Positions 35,257-44,848 are shown, counted from the first letter of the stretch. The stretch is 52,010 nucleotides of DNA from Verrucomicrobiota bacterium (GCA_013820875.1 JACDHS010000015.1:1-52010), one strand, 5' to 3'. Notes: a model not told the origin generated them from the sequence alone. Made by a program: numbers and translations.

Positions 35257-36108
35257 ATGAAAATCATTCGAGCAGAACACATGGGCATGTGCTTTGGTGT
35301 TCGGGACGCAGTTGCCCTTGCCAAAGAACACGCTAAAAACAAACCGATCACCATCCTTGGAGAACTTGTCCATAATGAAACAGTTCTCCGCGATCTACGC
35401 TCACACGGCGTTCAATTTCAGTCGCAATTGGAAAACGTTCGCACCGCAGAAGTGATGATTACGGCACACGGTGCGTCCGATCAGTTGATCAACAAAGTTC
35501 GCCAACAAGGGCACAAGGTCGTGGAGGCCACCTGTCCGCTGGTCCATTTCGCGCATCGTTCCTTACGCAAGCTCGTGGAGGAGGGGTATTATCCAGTGGT
35601 CATCGGCAAACGGGATCACGTGGAAGTCCGTGGCTTGACTGAAGATTTCTCGGAATGCGATGTCGTGCTCAACGCGGAGGAGATCGGGAGAATAAAAGAG
35701 CGAGCACGTTTTGGTGTGGTTTCACAAACGACCCAACCGGTGGAGAAAGTTCTCCAGCTCGTTGGTGTTTTAAACAATCGGTTTCCCAATTCTGAAGTCC
35801 GCTTCATTGACACTGTTTGCCAACCGACCAAACAACGCCAAAGCTCAGTCGTCGCACTCGCTAAACAATGTGATGTGGTCGTGGTGGTCGGCGGCGCAAA
35901 CAGCAATAACACACGGGAACTGGTCGCTACCAGCAGGCTGTATTGCGGACGGGTGCATCATGTTCAGACCTCTGCCGATCTCCGTGAACAATGGTTCAAC
36001 TCCGCCGAAATCGTTGGGATCACAGCCGGAACCTCGACCCCTGACTCCATGATTGAGCAAGTTGAACGGGCCATTGTCCAAATCTCACAGCCTGCCGTCT
36101 TTGCATAA
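35257..36108 (+). CDS. ispH: 4-hydroxy-3-methylbut-2-enyl diphosphate reductase
   Basis: The start at MKIIRAEHMGMCFGVRDAV (35257) gives 283 residues. The three conserved iron-sulfur cysteines are in MCFGV, ATCPLV and DTVCQPT. Substrate-binding segments include GELVHNETV, TAHGAS, and AGTSTPDSMI with the conserved serine/threonine. It makes IPP and DMAPP in the last step of the MEP isoprenoid pathway. The stop overlaps the next start by one base (TAATG), so it is co-transcribed with the membrane protein at 36108. Confidence 0.93.
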   Translation: MKIIRAEHMGMCFGVRDAVALAKEHAKNKPITILGELVHNETVLRDLRSHGVQFQSQLENVRTAEVMITAHGASDQLINKVRQQGHKVVEATCPLVHFAHRSLRKLVEEGYYPVVIGKRDHVEVRGLTEDFSECDVVLNAEEIGRIKERARFGVVSQTTQPVEKVLQLVGVLNNRFPNSEVRFIDTVCQPTKQRQSSVVALAKQCDVVVVVGGANSNNTRELVATSRLYCGRVHHVQTSADLREQWFNSAEIVGITAGTSTPDSMIEQVERAIVQISQPAVFA

Positions 36109-36815
36109 TGAAAACTGCGCCGCCAAACACCGCGCGCTTTGCTTTGCTCCTGCAAGGCGAACCCAAAGTCCTCAGTGACTGGGTCCAGAACTGGACGGTT
36201 CGCCATCTGCTCTTGAACCTCGCGGTGATCATCGGCGGCACGGCAGCGTACGGTGCGGCGATGGGTGTTTGGCGCGACGAAATGCAGGCGGTCTATACCG
36301 GGATCAAACTGCCACTGGTGATTCTCCTGACCATTTTTGGCAATGCCTTGTTGAATGGAATGTTGGCGCCGTTATTCGGCGCCAACCTTACATTCCGGCA
36401 ATCACTATTGGCAGTCATGATGAGTTTCGCGGCGGCTTCCGCGATTCTCGGCGCGTTCAGTCCATTGATATTTTTCCTGGTGTGGAACAGTCCGCCTTTC
36501 GCAGACCGCAGCCAGGCTGGCGCGGTGCATAGTTTCATTTTGCTCACGCATGTGGCCGTTATCGGTTTCGCCGGGGTAACAGGAAATTTGCAACTCTTCC
36601 GCTTCCTCGCGCATGCGACCGGCAATCGTGCTGCCGCATTGAAAATTCTGTTCTCCTGGCTGCTCGCCAACTTATTTTTCGGCACGCAGCTTTCCTGGAT
36701 CTTGCGGCCATTCGTCGGCTCGCCCGGTCTGCCGCTCCAATTCCTGCGCGACGACGCGCTTAGAGGAAACTTTTTCGAAGCTGTCTTTCACGCGATTCGC
36801 CATCTCACCCGTTAA
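36108..36815 (+). CDS. Conserved-looking integral membrane protein
   Basis: This 235-residue protein begins with about 30 soluble residues, then has about five to six membrane segments (LLLNLAVIIGGTAAYGAAMG, LPLVILLTIFGNALLNGML, SLLAVMMSFAAASAILGAFS, LLTHVAVIGFAGVTGNLQL, LFSWLLANLFFGTQLSWIL). No family is recognised with confidence. It is coupled to ispH by a one-base overlap and followed 18 bp later by another membrane protein of similar style, so the two may form a complex. Confidence 0.65.
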   Translation: MKTAPPNTARFALLLQGEPKVLSDWVQNWTVRHLLLNLAVIIGGTAAYGAAMGVWRDEMQAVYTGIKLPLVILLTIFGNALLNGMLAPLFGANLTFRQSLLAVMMSFAAASAILGAFSPLIFFLVWNSPPFADRSQAGAVHSFILLTHVAVIGFAGVTGNLQLFRFLAHATGNRAAALKILFSWLLANLFFGTQLSWILRPFVGSPGLPLQFLRDDALRGNFFEAVFHAIRHLTR

Positions 36816-36833
36816 CCAAAAATAAAAATAACT

Positions 36834-37619
36834 ATGAACGAACCAAATCAGCCCCAATTCCCTCCGCCACCACCGATCATTTCGCCGCAGGCAAATGAAA
36901 CGGTGAACGTCCTCGGGCAAAATCCCGAAGAGCGTATTCCCATTCATGGCGTCATCGGCGCTATCGAGGCGATGCTGCGCAATCCACGACGGGTATTATT
37001 TCAATTGGGCCAAAGCGGAAGTGGTGCAGTGACGTTTGCACTCGTGCTGATCGCGATTGTTTGCAGTCTGGTTTACGGTGTCGTGATTGGAACCTTTTCG
37101 GGCGGGGACCAGTTATGGGCAGCGCCATTGAAAGTTTGCCTCGGCCTGTTCATCGCTGCGTTGATCTGTCTGCCCAGCCTTTACATCTTCGCCTGCTTGA
37201 GCGGTTCACAGGCGCGGTTGGTGGAAATCGCCGGAATGGTCGCAGGGCTTCTCGCCTTGATGACCGTCCTGCTCATCGGCTTTGCGCCAGTAGCGTGGGT
37301 CTTCTCGCAATCCACTGAATCGATTGCCTGGATGGGAGCACTGCATCTTGTCTTCGCGTTAATCGCCCTCTTTTTTGGATTCCGCTTTTTGCAATCCGGC
37401 TTTGTTCATTCGGCTGCCAAATCCACGATCGGCTTCAAAATGTGGACCGTTGTCTTCCTTCTCGTGATTTTACAGATGTCCACTGCGTTGCGCCCTTTCG
37501 TCGGAACCGCCGAAACATTTCTTCCGACGCAAAAGAAGTTCTTCCTGGCGCACTGGGAGGAATCGATGAAGAAGCCGAAAATCGTGGAAGCATCGAGTGA
37601 GCCTTCGACTCGTTATTGA
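36834..37619 (+). CDS. Proline-rich N-terminus membrane protein (YIP1-like architecture)
   Basis: This 261-residue protein has a proline-rich head (PQFPPPPPIISPQ), a short amphipathic region (IGAIEAMLRNPRRVLFQL) and five membrane segments (FALVLIAIVCSLVYGVVIG, VCLGLFIAALICLPSLYIFA, MVAGLLALMTVLLIGFAPVA, ALHLVFALIALFFGFRFL, WTVVFLLVILQMSTAL). The layout resembles YIP1-type membrane proteins, but similarity is weak. It is convergent with dnaE, with 9 bp between. Confidence 0.6.
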   Translation: MNEPNQPQFPPPPPIISPQANETVNVLGQNPEERIPIHGVIGAIEAMLRNPRRVLFQLGQSGSGAVTFALVLIAIVCSLVYGVVIGTFSGGDQLWAAPLKVCLGLFIAALICLPSLYIFACLSGSQARLVEIAGMVAGLLALMTVLLIGFAPVAWVFSQSTESIAWMGALHLVFALIALFFGFRFLQSGFVHSAAKSTIGFKMWTVVFLLVILQMSTALRPFVGTAETFLPTQKKFFLAHWEESMKKPKIVEASSEPSTRY

Positions 37620-37628
37620 GGAAGCACC

Positions 37629-40600
37629 TTATTCATCCCCACCGTTTCCGTTTCCGCTGGACTTGGTTTCCCATCTGCGACGTTGCGGTTCTGGCAAAGT
37701 GGTGTCCACTTTGGCGTAGTAGGTCTGCTCTCCAAACACTTCGTCAATCGTCTGCTGTAATTGGTGCGACGGAGTAACGGAATACTTTTCGTGGGTCTCA
37801 ATGAAAACCATTTCACCTCCAGGCCGTTTTATACAGAGAAAGAGGGGAATTTTGCCGGGGGAACTTTCCGCGTAACCGCGCAGAAGCTGAAATGTTTCTG
37901 GATCCACTTGCGTGGTGTTGAGACGAAAATGGACCTGTTTGGTAAATCGTTTCGGCGCATCTTCCAGGGGCATGATCTCTTGAGGAAAGATCTTCGCTTT
38001 ATCTTCTGAATTATTGACCTCGCCAATTACGAGCACCGCCTTGTTTGCTTCGAACAGATGCCGGAACTTATCAAAGTTCTCATTCATGCAAAGCACCTGG
38101 ATTGTTCCCTGCAAATCTTCGAGAGTCACCATTGCGTAAGGTTTGCCGGATTTCTTGGAGATGCCTTGTTGAACAGCGGAAACGAGACCAGCAATACGTG
38201 TCATGGTGCGACCGGGCAACGCTGATAACTCCGAGGTTTTATGCACCCCATAGCGCTCAATGAGCGAAGCGAAAGGTGTCAGCGGATGACCACTCACGTA
38301 GAACCCCAGCAATTCCTTTTCATGCGCGAGCAACTCGTGCTGCGGCCATTCTGGAAGTTGCTTTTCCGGTTCGGGAGGATTTTGTGCGGCTTGCTCTTCG
38401 AACATCCCGAACAAAGTATTTTGACCGCGTTGTCGGTCGGAGATGATTCCTGCCGCGCGAGTGAGAACGCGATCAATCTTGGCGAATAACGAAGCGCGCG
38501 TTTCACCAAAGCCATCGCAAGCACCAGACTTGATTAACGCTTCGAGCACCTTGCGATTCACAGTGCGGCCATCCACCCGTTCACATAAATTCTCCAGCGA
38601 CGTAAACCTTCCACCTTCCTTGCGCGCGTCGAGAATGCTTTGCACCGCGATTTCGCCCACGCCTTTGATTGCAGCCAATCCAAACCGGATCACTTCGTTG
38701 GAAATGGGAACCGCATCCTGCCGGTCGTTCGTCAGGCCAGATGCTTGCCCTGCTTTGCGCAAGGCGGGCGCAAACTGCACAAAACTTTCGTTCACATCCG
38801 GCCCGAGTGTCTCGATGCCGAACTGTTTCCCCTCTTCGATGAGTACCCCGAGCTTCTCGGTGTTGCTCATTTCGTTCGTCATGTTGGCAGCGTAAAATTC
38901 GACGGGATAATTCGCCTTCAGATAAGCTGTTTGATACGAAACAATCGCGTAAGCGGCCGCATGCGATTTGTTGAAACCGTATCCAGCGAATTTTTCCAGC
39001 AAATCGAAAATCTCATTCGCCTTGGGGGCGGGAATATTGTTCACCCGGGCAGCGCCCTCCACAAACGTTTTGCGCTGCTTCGCCATTTCTTCCAGCTTCT
39101 TTTTGCCCATCGCACGACGCAACAAATCTGCGGCGCCCAGCGTATAACCGGCAAGCACCTGCGTCGCCTGCATGACCTGCTCCTGATAGATCAGCACGCC
39201 GTAAGTTTCCTTTGAGAGCGGTTCGAGCAAAGGATGCGGATATTCGATCTTCACCTCACCGTGACGGCGCTTGATGAAGTCTGGGATCAGGTCCATCGGT
39301 CCCGGCCGATAGAGGGCGACGAGTGCCGTGATGTGTTCAACGGAACTGATCTGGAACTTTCGACAGAGATCACGCATCCCGCCCGATTCCAACTGGAACA
39401 CACAGGTAGTGTTTCCTTTGTTAAGCAGATCATAAGTCCTGGTGTCGTCCAGCGGCACATCGTCGATATCGAGGTCGATGCCTTTGTTCTGCTTCACCAT
39501 CTCGCATGCGTTGCGAATGACCGTCAGAGTCTTCAGCCCAAGAAAGTCCATCTTCAGAAGACCCAGATCACCGACCGGATTCATCGCGTATTGCGTCACG
39601 ATGGTTCCGTCTTCGTCTTGTTTCAGCGGAAGCAAATTCACCAGCGGTTCAGGACCGATCACCACACCCGCCGCATGCACGGAGGAATTGCGGGTTAAGT
39701 CTTCAAGAACAAACGCGGTGTCGAGCAACTCGCGCGTGGTCTCTTCGGTTTCGTATGCCTGTTTGAATTCCGGCGATTGCTCAAGAGCCTTCTTCAGGTT
39801 CATCTTGAGTTCGTTGGGAATCATCTTCGCCAGGCGATCGACTTCCCCATAGCTAAGGCCCATCACACGGCCGACATCGCGGACGACCGATTTCGCGCCC
39901 ATGGTACCGAAAGTGATAATCTGCGCCACGCATTCGCGCCCATACTTTTGGCGGACATACTCGATCACGTCCGCGCGACGATCGTCCGCGAAATCAATAT
40001 CAATATCAGGCGGGTTAACGCGCTCGGGATTCAGGAATCGTTCAAAGAGCAACCCGTAACGAATCGGGTCAACGTTCGCGATTTCAAGCAGGTAGGTAAC
40101 AAGGGAACCTGCGGCGGAACCACGAGCCACGCAGCTAACACCCATCTTACGACGGCCGTAACTCACGAAATCAGCGACAATAATGAAGTAGGAAACGAAA
40201 CCGGTCGTCTCAATGACCTTCAACTCGGCTTGAAGGCGGTCGATGACCTCCGTGACGGCCGCGGCGACTTCTGGATCGTTGATGTCATTTGAGACATCCT
40301 TGCGACCGGACACAGTGAACTTCGGCAGGCGCGATGCATCCTCGATTCGTTCTACAACAAAGTCATCTCCCTCTGCCCGTGCATGCATCGTATAACGAGT
40401 GTACAACGCATCCGCCAACATTTTGCGCAGGTAACCTTCCCTTGTGAAATGTTCCGGCGGCTCGAACGATGGGTAATGCAATTCGCCAAACTTAATTTCG
40501 ACATTGCACTTTTCGGCAACCTCCAGTGTGTTCGTCACGGCATCCGGCACTTCGCTAAACAGCGCTTTCATTTCCTCGGCCGACCGCAGATAGTACTGTT

Positions 40601-41342
40601 CCCGCGCGTAGCTTGCGCCGAGTCGTTTGGGATCCTGCAGAGTGGTCTGCGTGCCGATGCAGACCAACACGTCGTGCGCGTGAGAGTGACTTTTCTCGAT
40701 GTAATGAACGTCATTCGTTCCGACAAGCTTCACCCCGAATTCTTTGGACCATTGAATGAGCTGCCGATTTACCTTGGCGTCCTCAGGGCTGCCGTGGTTC
40801 TGCAATTCGAAATAAAAATTCTCCGCACCAAGAGTTTGCTTGAACCAATCCACGGTATCGCGGGCCTTTGCGAGATCATCATGCAAAATTGCCTGGGGAA
40901 TTTCGCTGGCGAGACAGCCCGAGAGCGCAATCAAACCACCGTTGTGCGCGGCTAAAAGTTCCTTATCGATGCGCGGCTTATAGTAATAGCCTTCGAGATG
41001 ACCTGCAGTGACAAGCTTGGTCAGGTTTTTGTATCCGGTTTCATCTTTGGCGAGCAGGACCAGGTGATTGTAAAGATCCTTGCCGCTACCGCCACTCGAC
41101 TTTTTTTCCAACCGACTGCCGGGGGCGACATACACCTCGCAACCGATGATTGGCTTGATGCCCTTATCGCGAGCTGCCTGGTAAAACTCAATTGCTCCAT
41201 AGAGCGCGCCATGATCAGTGATTGCGATCGCGGGAAAGTTCAGCTCATGCGCTTTTTCCATCAACCTGTCCAAACGGCAAGCCCCATCGAGCAACGAAAA
41301 CTCGGTGTGCAAATGGAGATGAACAAAGTCGGAATGCGACAT
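37629..41342 (-). CDS. dnaE: DNA polymerase III alpha subunit
   Basis: This 1237-residue C-family polymerase begins with a PHP domain (FVHLHLHTEFSLLDGA). The palm carries the catalytic aspartates in PPDIDIDFADDRRADVIEYV near residue 447. FGTMGAKSVVRDVGRVMG and SSVHAAGVVIGPEPL follow. The helix-hairpin-helix and OB domains are in the last third (TRIAGLVSAVQQGISKKSGK). The C-terminal tail after KVDTTLPEP is short and polar. It is the replicative polymerase subunit. The upstream gap of about 90 bp leads to the toxin-like pseudogene. Confidence 0.97.
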   Translation of the reverse strand: MSHSDFVHLHLHTEFSLLDGACRLDRLMEKAHELNFPAIAITDHGALYGAIEFYQAARDKGIKPIIGCEVYVAPGSRLEKKSSGGSGKDLYNHLVLLAKDETGYKNLTKLVTAGHLEGYYYKPRIDKELLAAHNGGLIALSGCLASEIPQAILHDDLAKARDTVDWFKQTLGAENFYFELQNHGSPEDAKVNRQLIQWSKEFGVKLVGTNDVHYIEKSHSHAHDVLVCIGTQTTLQDPKRLGASYAREQYYLRSAEEMKALFSEVPDAVTNTLEVAEKCNVEIKFGELHYPSFEPPEHFTREGYLRKMLADALYTRYTMHARAEGDDFVVERIEDASRLPKFTVSGRKDVSNDINDPEVAAAVTEVIDRLQAELKVIETTGFVSYFIIVADFVSYGRRKMGVSCVARGSAAGSLVTYLLEIANVDPIRYGLLFERFLNPERVNPPDIDIDFADDRRADVIEYVRQKYGRECVAQIITFGTMGAKSVVRDVGRVMGLSYGEVDRLAKMIPNELKMNLKKALEQSPEFKQAYETEETTRELLDTAFVLEDLTRNSSVHAAGVVIGPEPLVNLLPLKQDEDGTIVTQYAMNPVGDLGLLKMDFLGLKTLTVIRNACEMVKQNKGIDLDIDDVPLDDTRTYDLLNKGNTTCVFQLESGGMRDLCRKFQISSVEHITALVALYRPGPMDLIPDFIKRRHGEVKIEYPHPLLEPLSKETYGVLIYQEQVMQATQVLAGYTLGAADLLRRAMGKKKLEEMAKQRKTFVEGAARVNNIPAPKANEIFDLLEKFAGYGFNKSHAAAYAIVSYQTAYLKANYPVEFYAANMTNEMSNTEKLGVLIEEGKQFGIETLGPDVNESFVQFAPALRKAGQASGLTNDRQDAVPISNEVIRFGLAAIKGVGEIAVQSILDARKEGGRFTSLENLCERVDGRTVNRKVLEALIKSGACDGFGETRASLFAKIDRVLTRAAGIISDRQRGQNTLFGMFEEQAAQNPPEPEKQLPEWPQHELLAHEKELLGFYVSGHPLTPFASLIERYGVHKTSELSALPGRTMTRIAGLVSAVQQGISKKSGKPYAMVTLEDLQGTIQVLCMNENFDKFRHLFEANKAVLVIGEVNNSEDKAKIFPQEIMPLEDAPKRFTKQVHFRLNTTQVDPETFQLLRGYAESSPGKIPLFLCIKRPGGEMVFIETHEKYSVTPSHQLQQTIDEVFGEQTYYAKVDTTLPEPQRRRWETKSSGNGNGGDE

Positions 41343-41434
41343 GCATTTAACTTAGCGGTGCAAAGCGGCGTGTCGCAAGTACGCGGTGTCATTACATGCA
41401 ACTTCCGCTCCGTCGCGTGAATCTCTAATCAAGG

Positions 41435-41787
41435 TCACGCAACCACCTGAAGTGACTGATGGTTTAGTTCCAGGAGAGAATTCTGGTTCAGCGCCGAGAT
41501 TATTTCTGGGAGATGTTTTTGAAACAATGTCCTTAGCTCTCGATTGCCGATGTTGCCGGTTCGTACCAATACCAATTTCCAGGCTTGTGATGCAACAAAA
41601 GCGAATAATAGAAATCGGTATCCTTCGAAATCAGCACACGTTGTTCGCTCAACGAAAGCTCGTTAATCGTTTGGTCACTGGTTCGGTTTCCATTCGACAA
41701 CTGGGTCGTGTGGATCGCGTCGTGCCCCGCCGCCTGCAGCATCTTGCAAATCCCCGGCGACAGATGCGCATCCACTATGAATCTCAT
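41435..41787 (-). pseudogene. DUF5615 PIN-like toxin gene with a -1 frameshift
   Basis: The intact frame (41533-41787) encodes MRFIVDAHLSPGICKMLQAA and ISKDTDFYYSLLLHHKPG, the N-terminal part and acidic motif of DUF5615 Mut7-C/PIN-like proteins. It then reads NWYWYEP and stops. One base shift at the GGAAATTGG sequence (about 41578) gives KLVLVRTGNIGNRELRTLF and continues through LPEIISALNQ to a TGA at 41437-41435. That is a normal DUF5615 C-terminus, so a single base has been lost or missed. These proteins pair with DUF433 antitoxins, and the upstream DUF433 gene overlaps this start by 4 bp. Confidence 0.85.
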
Positions 41788-42017
41788 GTAAGAGCGAGAT
41801 GCTGGCTTTTAAGTTGCAACGAGCGGGCAGCGAATTCGAGGCATGCCTGCAAATCTTCGCGTTCAAGATCAGGGAATTCGGCGAGCAAATCATCAAAGGT
41901 GTCGCCCGCGGCAAGATACTCGAAAATGGATTCAACCGGATAACGCAAATTCCGGATGACAGGCTTTCCGTGACAGATCTCAGGATTGATCGTGATGCGG
42001 GAAAGTAACGAATCCAT
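41784..42017 (-). CDS. DUF433 antitoxin-like protein
   Basis: This 77-residue protein is a typical DUF433 member: RITINPEICHGKPVIRNLRY, then VESIFEYLAAGDTFDDLLAE and FPDLEREDLQACLEFAARSL. DUF433 proteins have a helix-turn-helix-like fold and are antitoxins of VapC-like or DUF5615 toxins, controlling their own operon. It remains intact while its partner is frameshifted, which fits a decayed or silenced toxin kept together with its antidote. Confidence 0.9.
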   Translation of the reverse strand: MDSLLSRITINPEICHGKPVIRNLRYPVESIFEYLAAGDTFDDLLAEFPDLEREDLQACLEFAARSLQLKSQHLALT

Positions 42018-42088
42018 GGCAAAATGTGGACGCTAACCTGATTACTTGTCAAGCGAGGTGAGTCGCACTTGAGGGCATTGCCGGTTGG

Positions 42089-42176
42089 TTAAGCGCGTTG
42101 GCTGCCCTCTTAATCATAATCTTGATCTTAATCGGTTTTCCGGAGATTAGGATTAAGAGGACACCTCGCTAACTAA
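42089..42176. repeat. AAGCGCGTTG-CTGCCCTCTTAATC repeat, copy 2 (palindromic)
   Basis: The left part, ttaagcgcgttggctgccct plus cttaatcataatct, is matched by an inverted right part, agattaggattaagagg plus acacctcgctaac. The left half corresponds closely to copy 1 at 33721-33768. It occupies the gap between the DUF433 gene and the permease gene; the remaining 130 bp show nothing else. Confidence 0.75.
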
Positions 42177-42309
42177 ATTTCCTACTTTATTTGCGGCTTC
42201 GCCGCCCTGTGCCTCCATAGTGAATTCCGGGGCGAATTACAAACTTCCCCCTCCTTTCTAATCACTCCAGCATTGCTGGTTGGTGAAATTTAGGGTTTTG
42301 TTTGCACCG

Positions 42310-43551
42310 ATGAACATTCCGCCACCCTCCGACAAACAAGCGCGGGTTCTATGGTTTTCACTGACTGCGCTGGCCATTTCGATTTTGCTTGGGTTGATCA
42401 GCATCCTGTTCTGGGGTCTGGGTTGGGTGATCGACAAACTGACACCTGTCCTGCTTCCACTTGCATTGGCTGGCGTCATTGCCTATTTGCTCGATCCGTT
42501 GGTCGATTTCCTGGAACGCAAAAAGATACCGCGAACACGCGCCATTGTGTTGGTCTTCTTCGCAGCAACGATGCTTTTTGCAGGAATGCTGGCAACAGTG
42601 GTTCCTCGACTCATTTTTGAAACGGGCGCACTCATCGAACGTGTTCCCGCGTATTCGCAAAGCTTGCACCAGCGTTTTCAGGGTTCCTATCTCGGCCAGA
42701 AACTTGAGCAAGCCTGGACGGCCAATCTGCCCGTGACCAATGTTGTTGAATTCACCACAACGACTAACGGAGTCACGGGAACAAGCAACATCCCGGACGC
42801 TCCCGGGGGGGTGGTCGCAACGGCCAAACCTGCTTTTCTGGAATCGCCCATGACAGCAAAAGTGCTCTCGTGGACTGCACAGATTTTGCCGGAGGTCGGC
42901 GGTTGGTTGCTGACACAACTGAAGCGAGTCGGTTCCTGGCTTGGCTGGCTGATCGGTTTGGTCCTCGTCCCGGTTTATGTGTTTTATTTCCTGAAGGAGA
43001 AATCGGGCATTCAGAGGAACTGGCGGGATTACCTGCCGGTGAGGGATTCGCGAGCGAAAGATGAACTCATTTTTGTCCTTTCCTCAATCAATGACTGTCT
43101 AATCGTCTTTTTCCGGGGACAGGTTCTCGTCGCGCTCTGCACCGGAACCTTGCTCACGATTGGTTTCCTGGCCATGGGATTAAACTACGCAGTGCTGCTG
43201 GGGGTAATGGCCGGTTTGCTTGGAATCATTCCTTATCTCGGTGTCATGATCAGTCTCCTTCCCGCGGTGATTCTGGCCGCGGTGCAATTCGGAGATTGGC
43301 TTCACCCTGTGCTCGTACTGCTCATCTTTGGATTGGTGAACCTGCTCGAAGGGTTCGTCATCTCGCCAAAAATAATTGGTGACCGGGTAGGTCTGCATCC
43401 GCTCACCATCATTGTCTCAGTGGTGGTGGGCACAACTTTGATGGGAGGAATCATCGGCGGTGTTCTGGCGATCCCGCTAACGGCTGCCTTGCGGACGATG
43501 ATGTTCCGTTATGTCTGGAAAGTACGGCCATCCCCAGGAAAAAGACGTTAA
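42310..43551 (+). CDS. AI-2E-type transporter family protein
   Basis: The start at MNIPPPSDKQARVLW (42310) gives 413 residues; a GTG 30 bp upstream is also possible. It has the AI-2E family layout: two N-terminal helices (LTALAISILLGLISILFWGL, LLPLALAGVIAYLLDPLVDF), a periplasmic segment, then FYFLKEKSG, a glycine-rich block near residue 300 (LGVMAGLLGIIPYLGVMISL) and a C-terminal IIVSVVVGTTLMGGIIGGVL. About eight membrane helices are expected. Members export autoinducer-2 or act as Na+/H+ antiporters; the substrate cannot be told here. Confidence 0.88.
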   Translation: MNIPPPSDKQARVLWFSLTALAISILLGLISILFWGLGWVIDKLTPVLLPLALAGVIAYLLDPLVDFLERKKIPRTRAIVLVFFAATMLFAGMLATVVPRLIFETGALIERVPAYSQSLHQRFQGSYLGQKLEQAWTANLPVTNVVEFTTTTNGVTGTSNIPDAPGGVVATAKPAFLESPMTAKVLSWTAQILPEVGGWLLTQLKRVGSWLGWLIGLVLVPVYVFYFLKEKSGIQRNWRDYLPVRDSRAKDELIFVLSSINDCLIVFFRGQVLVALCTGTLLTIGFLAMGLNYAVLLGVMAGLLGIIPYLGVMISLLPAVILAAVQFGDWLHPVLVLLIFGLVNLLEGFVISPKIIGDRVGLHPLTIIVSVVVGTTLMGGIIGGVLAIPLTAALRTMMFRYVWKVRPSPGKRR

Positions 43552-43591
43552 CGCAAAGCCGCGGAGGCTCGGTGCGCTCGGCGTGTTTAAC

Positions 43592-43642
43592 GTCCAGCGG
43601 ATTAGAGATCCGCGCTACAGCAGACTGAAAGTCCGCGCTACG
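43592..43642. repeat. GCGGATTAGAGATCCGC-type palindromic repeat pair
   Basis: gcggattagagatccgcgctac is followed directly by agcagactgaaagtccgcgc with a second tac. Two small hairpins share the tail ccgcgctac. This looks like a dispersed short palindromic repeat and lies between the convergent permease and porin genes. Confidence 0.65.
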
Positions 43643-43654
43643 AGCAAACTCAGA

Positions 43655-43693
43655 AAACAAAAAAACCCCTCCCGATTTTCTCAGGAGGGGTTT
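43655..43693 (-). terminator. Rho-independent terminator of the porin gene
   Basis: aaacccctcc (43663-43672) pairs with ggaggggttt (43684-43693). On the minus strand the hairpin is followed by a run of seven T residues. It starts 19 bp after the porin stop. Confidence 0.9.
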
Positions 43694-43711
43694 GGATAGC
43701 TTCAAGCTAAA

Positions 43712-44848
43712 TTAGAACTTGTAAACCAAGTTCGCTGCAACGAGCCAATCGTTCTTCTTGCTGCCGTTGCCGAGGAAGCGGGCATCATCAGCATGATCCC
43801 AGCGGACTTCCAAGCGGCTCAGGACGTTTTCCCAGATATCGTACTGCACTGTAGCTGTAACAGCAAACAATTCAGTTTCGATTGCACCGACACCGCTGCC
43901 CACTTCGAGGTCAACGTATTCAGCACGAGTATGGAGACTCAGCTTTTCAGTTGCTTGGAAGGAGGCATACAGAGCGGCCGTCCAGATATCAGTATTGCCT
44001 CCGCCAATCGGAGCGAGAGCTGCACCACCAAGAACAGAGTCATTGATGTAATCGAACGCTGCACCCAGGCGGAGACCTTCCACAGGAGTTGCGAGCGTTG
44101 CACCAACATAATAATGCTGCTGGCTTTTGGTGGAAGTCGTCGAGTCGCCGATGACTGCGCCGGCATAGAGAGCGGAACCAGCGAGGAAGCCGAGGTCTTC
44201 TGGTGCGGTGAGCGCCACAGAGGCCATATAAGCCTTGCGGGATTCTGCACGAGAATTACGGGCATTGATCGCGTGAGTCGTTGCGGTGTTAGCAACACCA
44301 GCATTGACGGTCAGGAATTCAAGCGCCTGATAGGTAGCCAAGAGACCAGTGTGTTCGGTCGGCTGAATGCTGTAGCCGTAGGAACGGGTATAGTTCGGGT
44401 TCTTGTAGCTGTCGGTGGATTCGTAACCAATAATGGTATCCCAACGACCCAGTTTGAGGTCCAAACCATTGCCAATAGGTGCGCGCAGGGCGACGTAGGC
44501 TTGGCGAATGTCAGCATCACCAGTTGCTGCTGGTGCATCAGGTCCCCACATCAAGTCAGCGCGGTAACCGGCAGACCATTCGCCTTCTTCCAAAGGCTTT
44601 TCCAAGGTAACGAGAACGGAATTCACGTTGAATCCGTCACGCTTGGTTGGGGTGTTGAAAGCAAAAGGAGCAGGAACAGCGTTGCCTGTACCTGGATTCC
44701 AGTGAGCTCCAACATCAACGTAACCGCTGATTGTTGTGGAAGAGAGAGCAGTCAACAAAGGCTGCGCAGCTTCTTCCGCTTGTGTAACTGACGAAAGGCT
44801 GACGAGACCGACGGCCGCCAGACCCAGTGTCCATTTATTAATTTTCAT
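43712..44848 (-). CDS. Outer-membrane beta-barrel porin (BBP2-like)
   Basis: The start at MKINKWTLGLAAVGLVSLSS (44848) is set by an AGGAGGAA ribosome site 4-6 bases upstream, giving 378 residues. A signal peptide ends near TQA-EEA. Alternating aromatic and small residues throughout indicate beta strands (TISGYVDVGAHWNPG, WSAGYRADLMWGP, LRLGAAFDYINDSVLGG, LSLHTRAEYVDLEVGSG), and the chain ends in LVYKF, the terminal aromatic recognised by the BAM machinery. It probably forms a general diffusion porin. The codon use and strong ribosome site suggest high expression. Confidence 0.9.
   Translation of the reverse strand: MKINKWTLGLAAVGLVSLSSVTQAEEAAQPLLTALSSTTISGYVDVGAHWNPGTGNAVPAPFAFNTPTKRDGFNVNSVLVTLEKPLEEGEWSAGYRADLMWGPDAPAATGDADIRQAYVALRAPIGNGLDLKLGRWDTIIGYESTDSYKNPNYTRSYGYSIQPTEHTGLLATYQALEFLTVNAGVANTATTHAINARNSRAESRKAYMASVALTAPEDLGFLAGSALYAGAVIGDSTTSTKSQQHYYVGATLATPVEGLRLGAAFDYINDSVLGGAALAPIGGGNTDIWTAALYASFQATEKLSLHTRAEYVDLEVGSGVGAIETELFAVTATVQYDIWENVLSRLEVRWDHADDARFLGNGSKKNDWLVAANLVYKF

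Noticed and set aside
43793-44791. 332-codon plus-strand open frame
   Set aside because: Antisense to the porin gene, which has a strong ribosome site, signal peptide and terminator.
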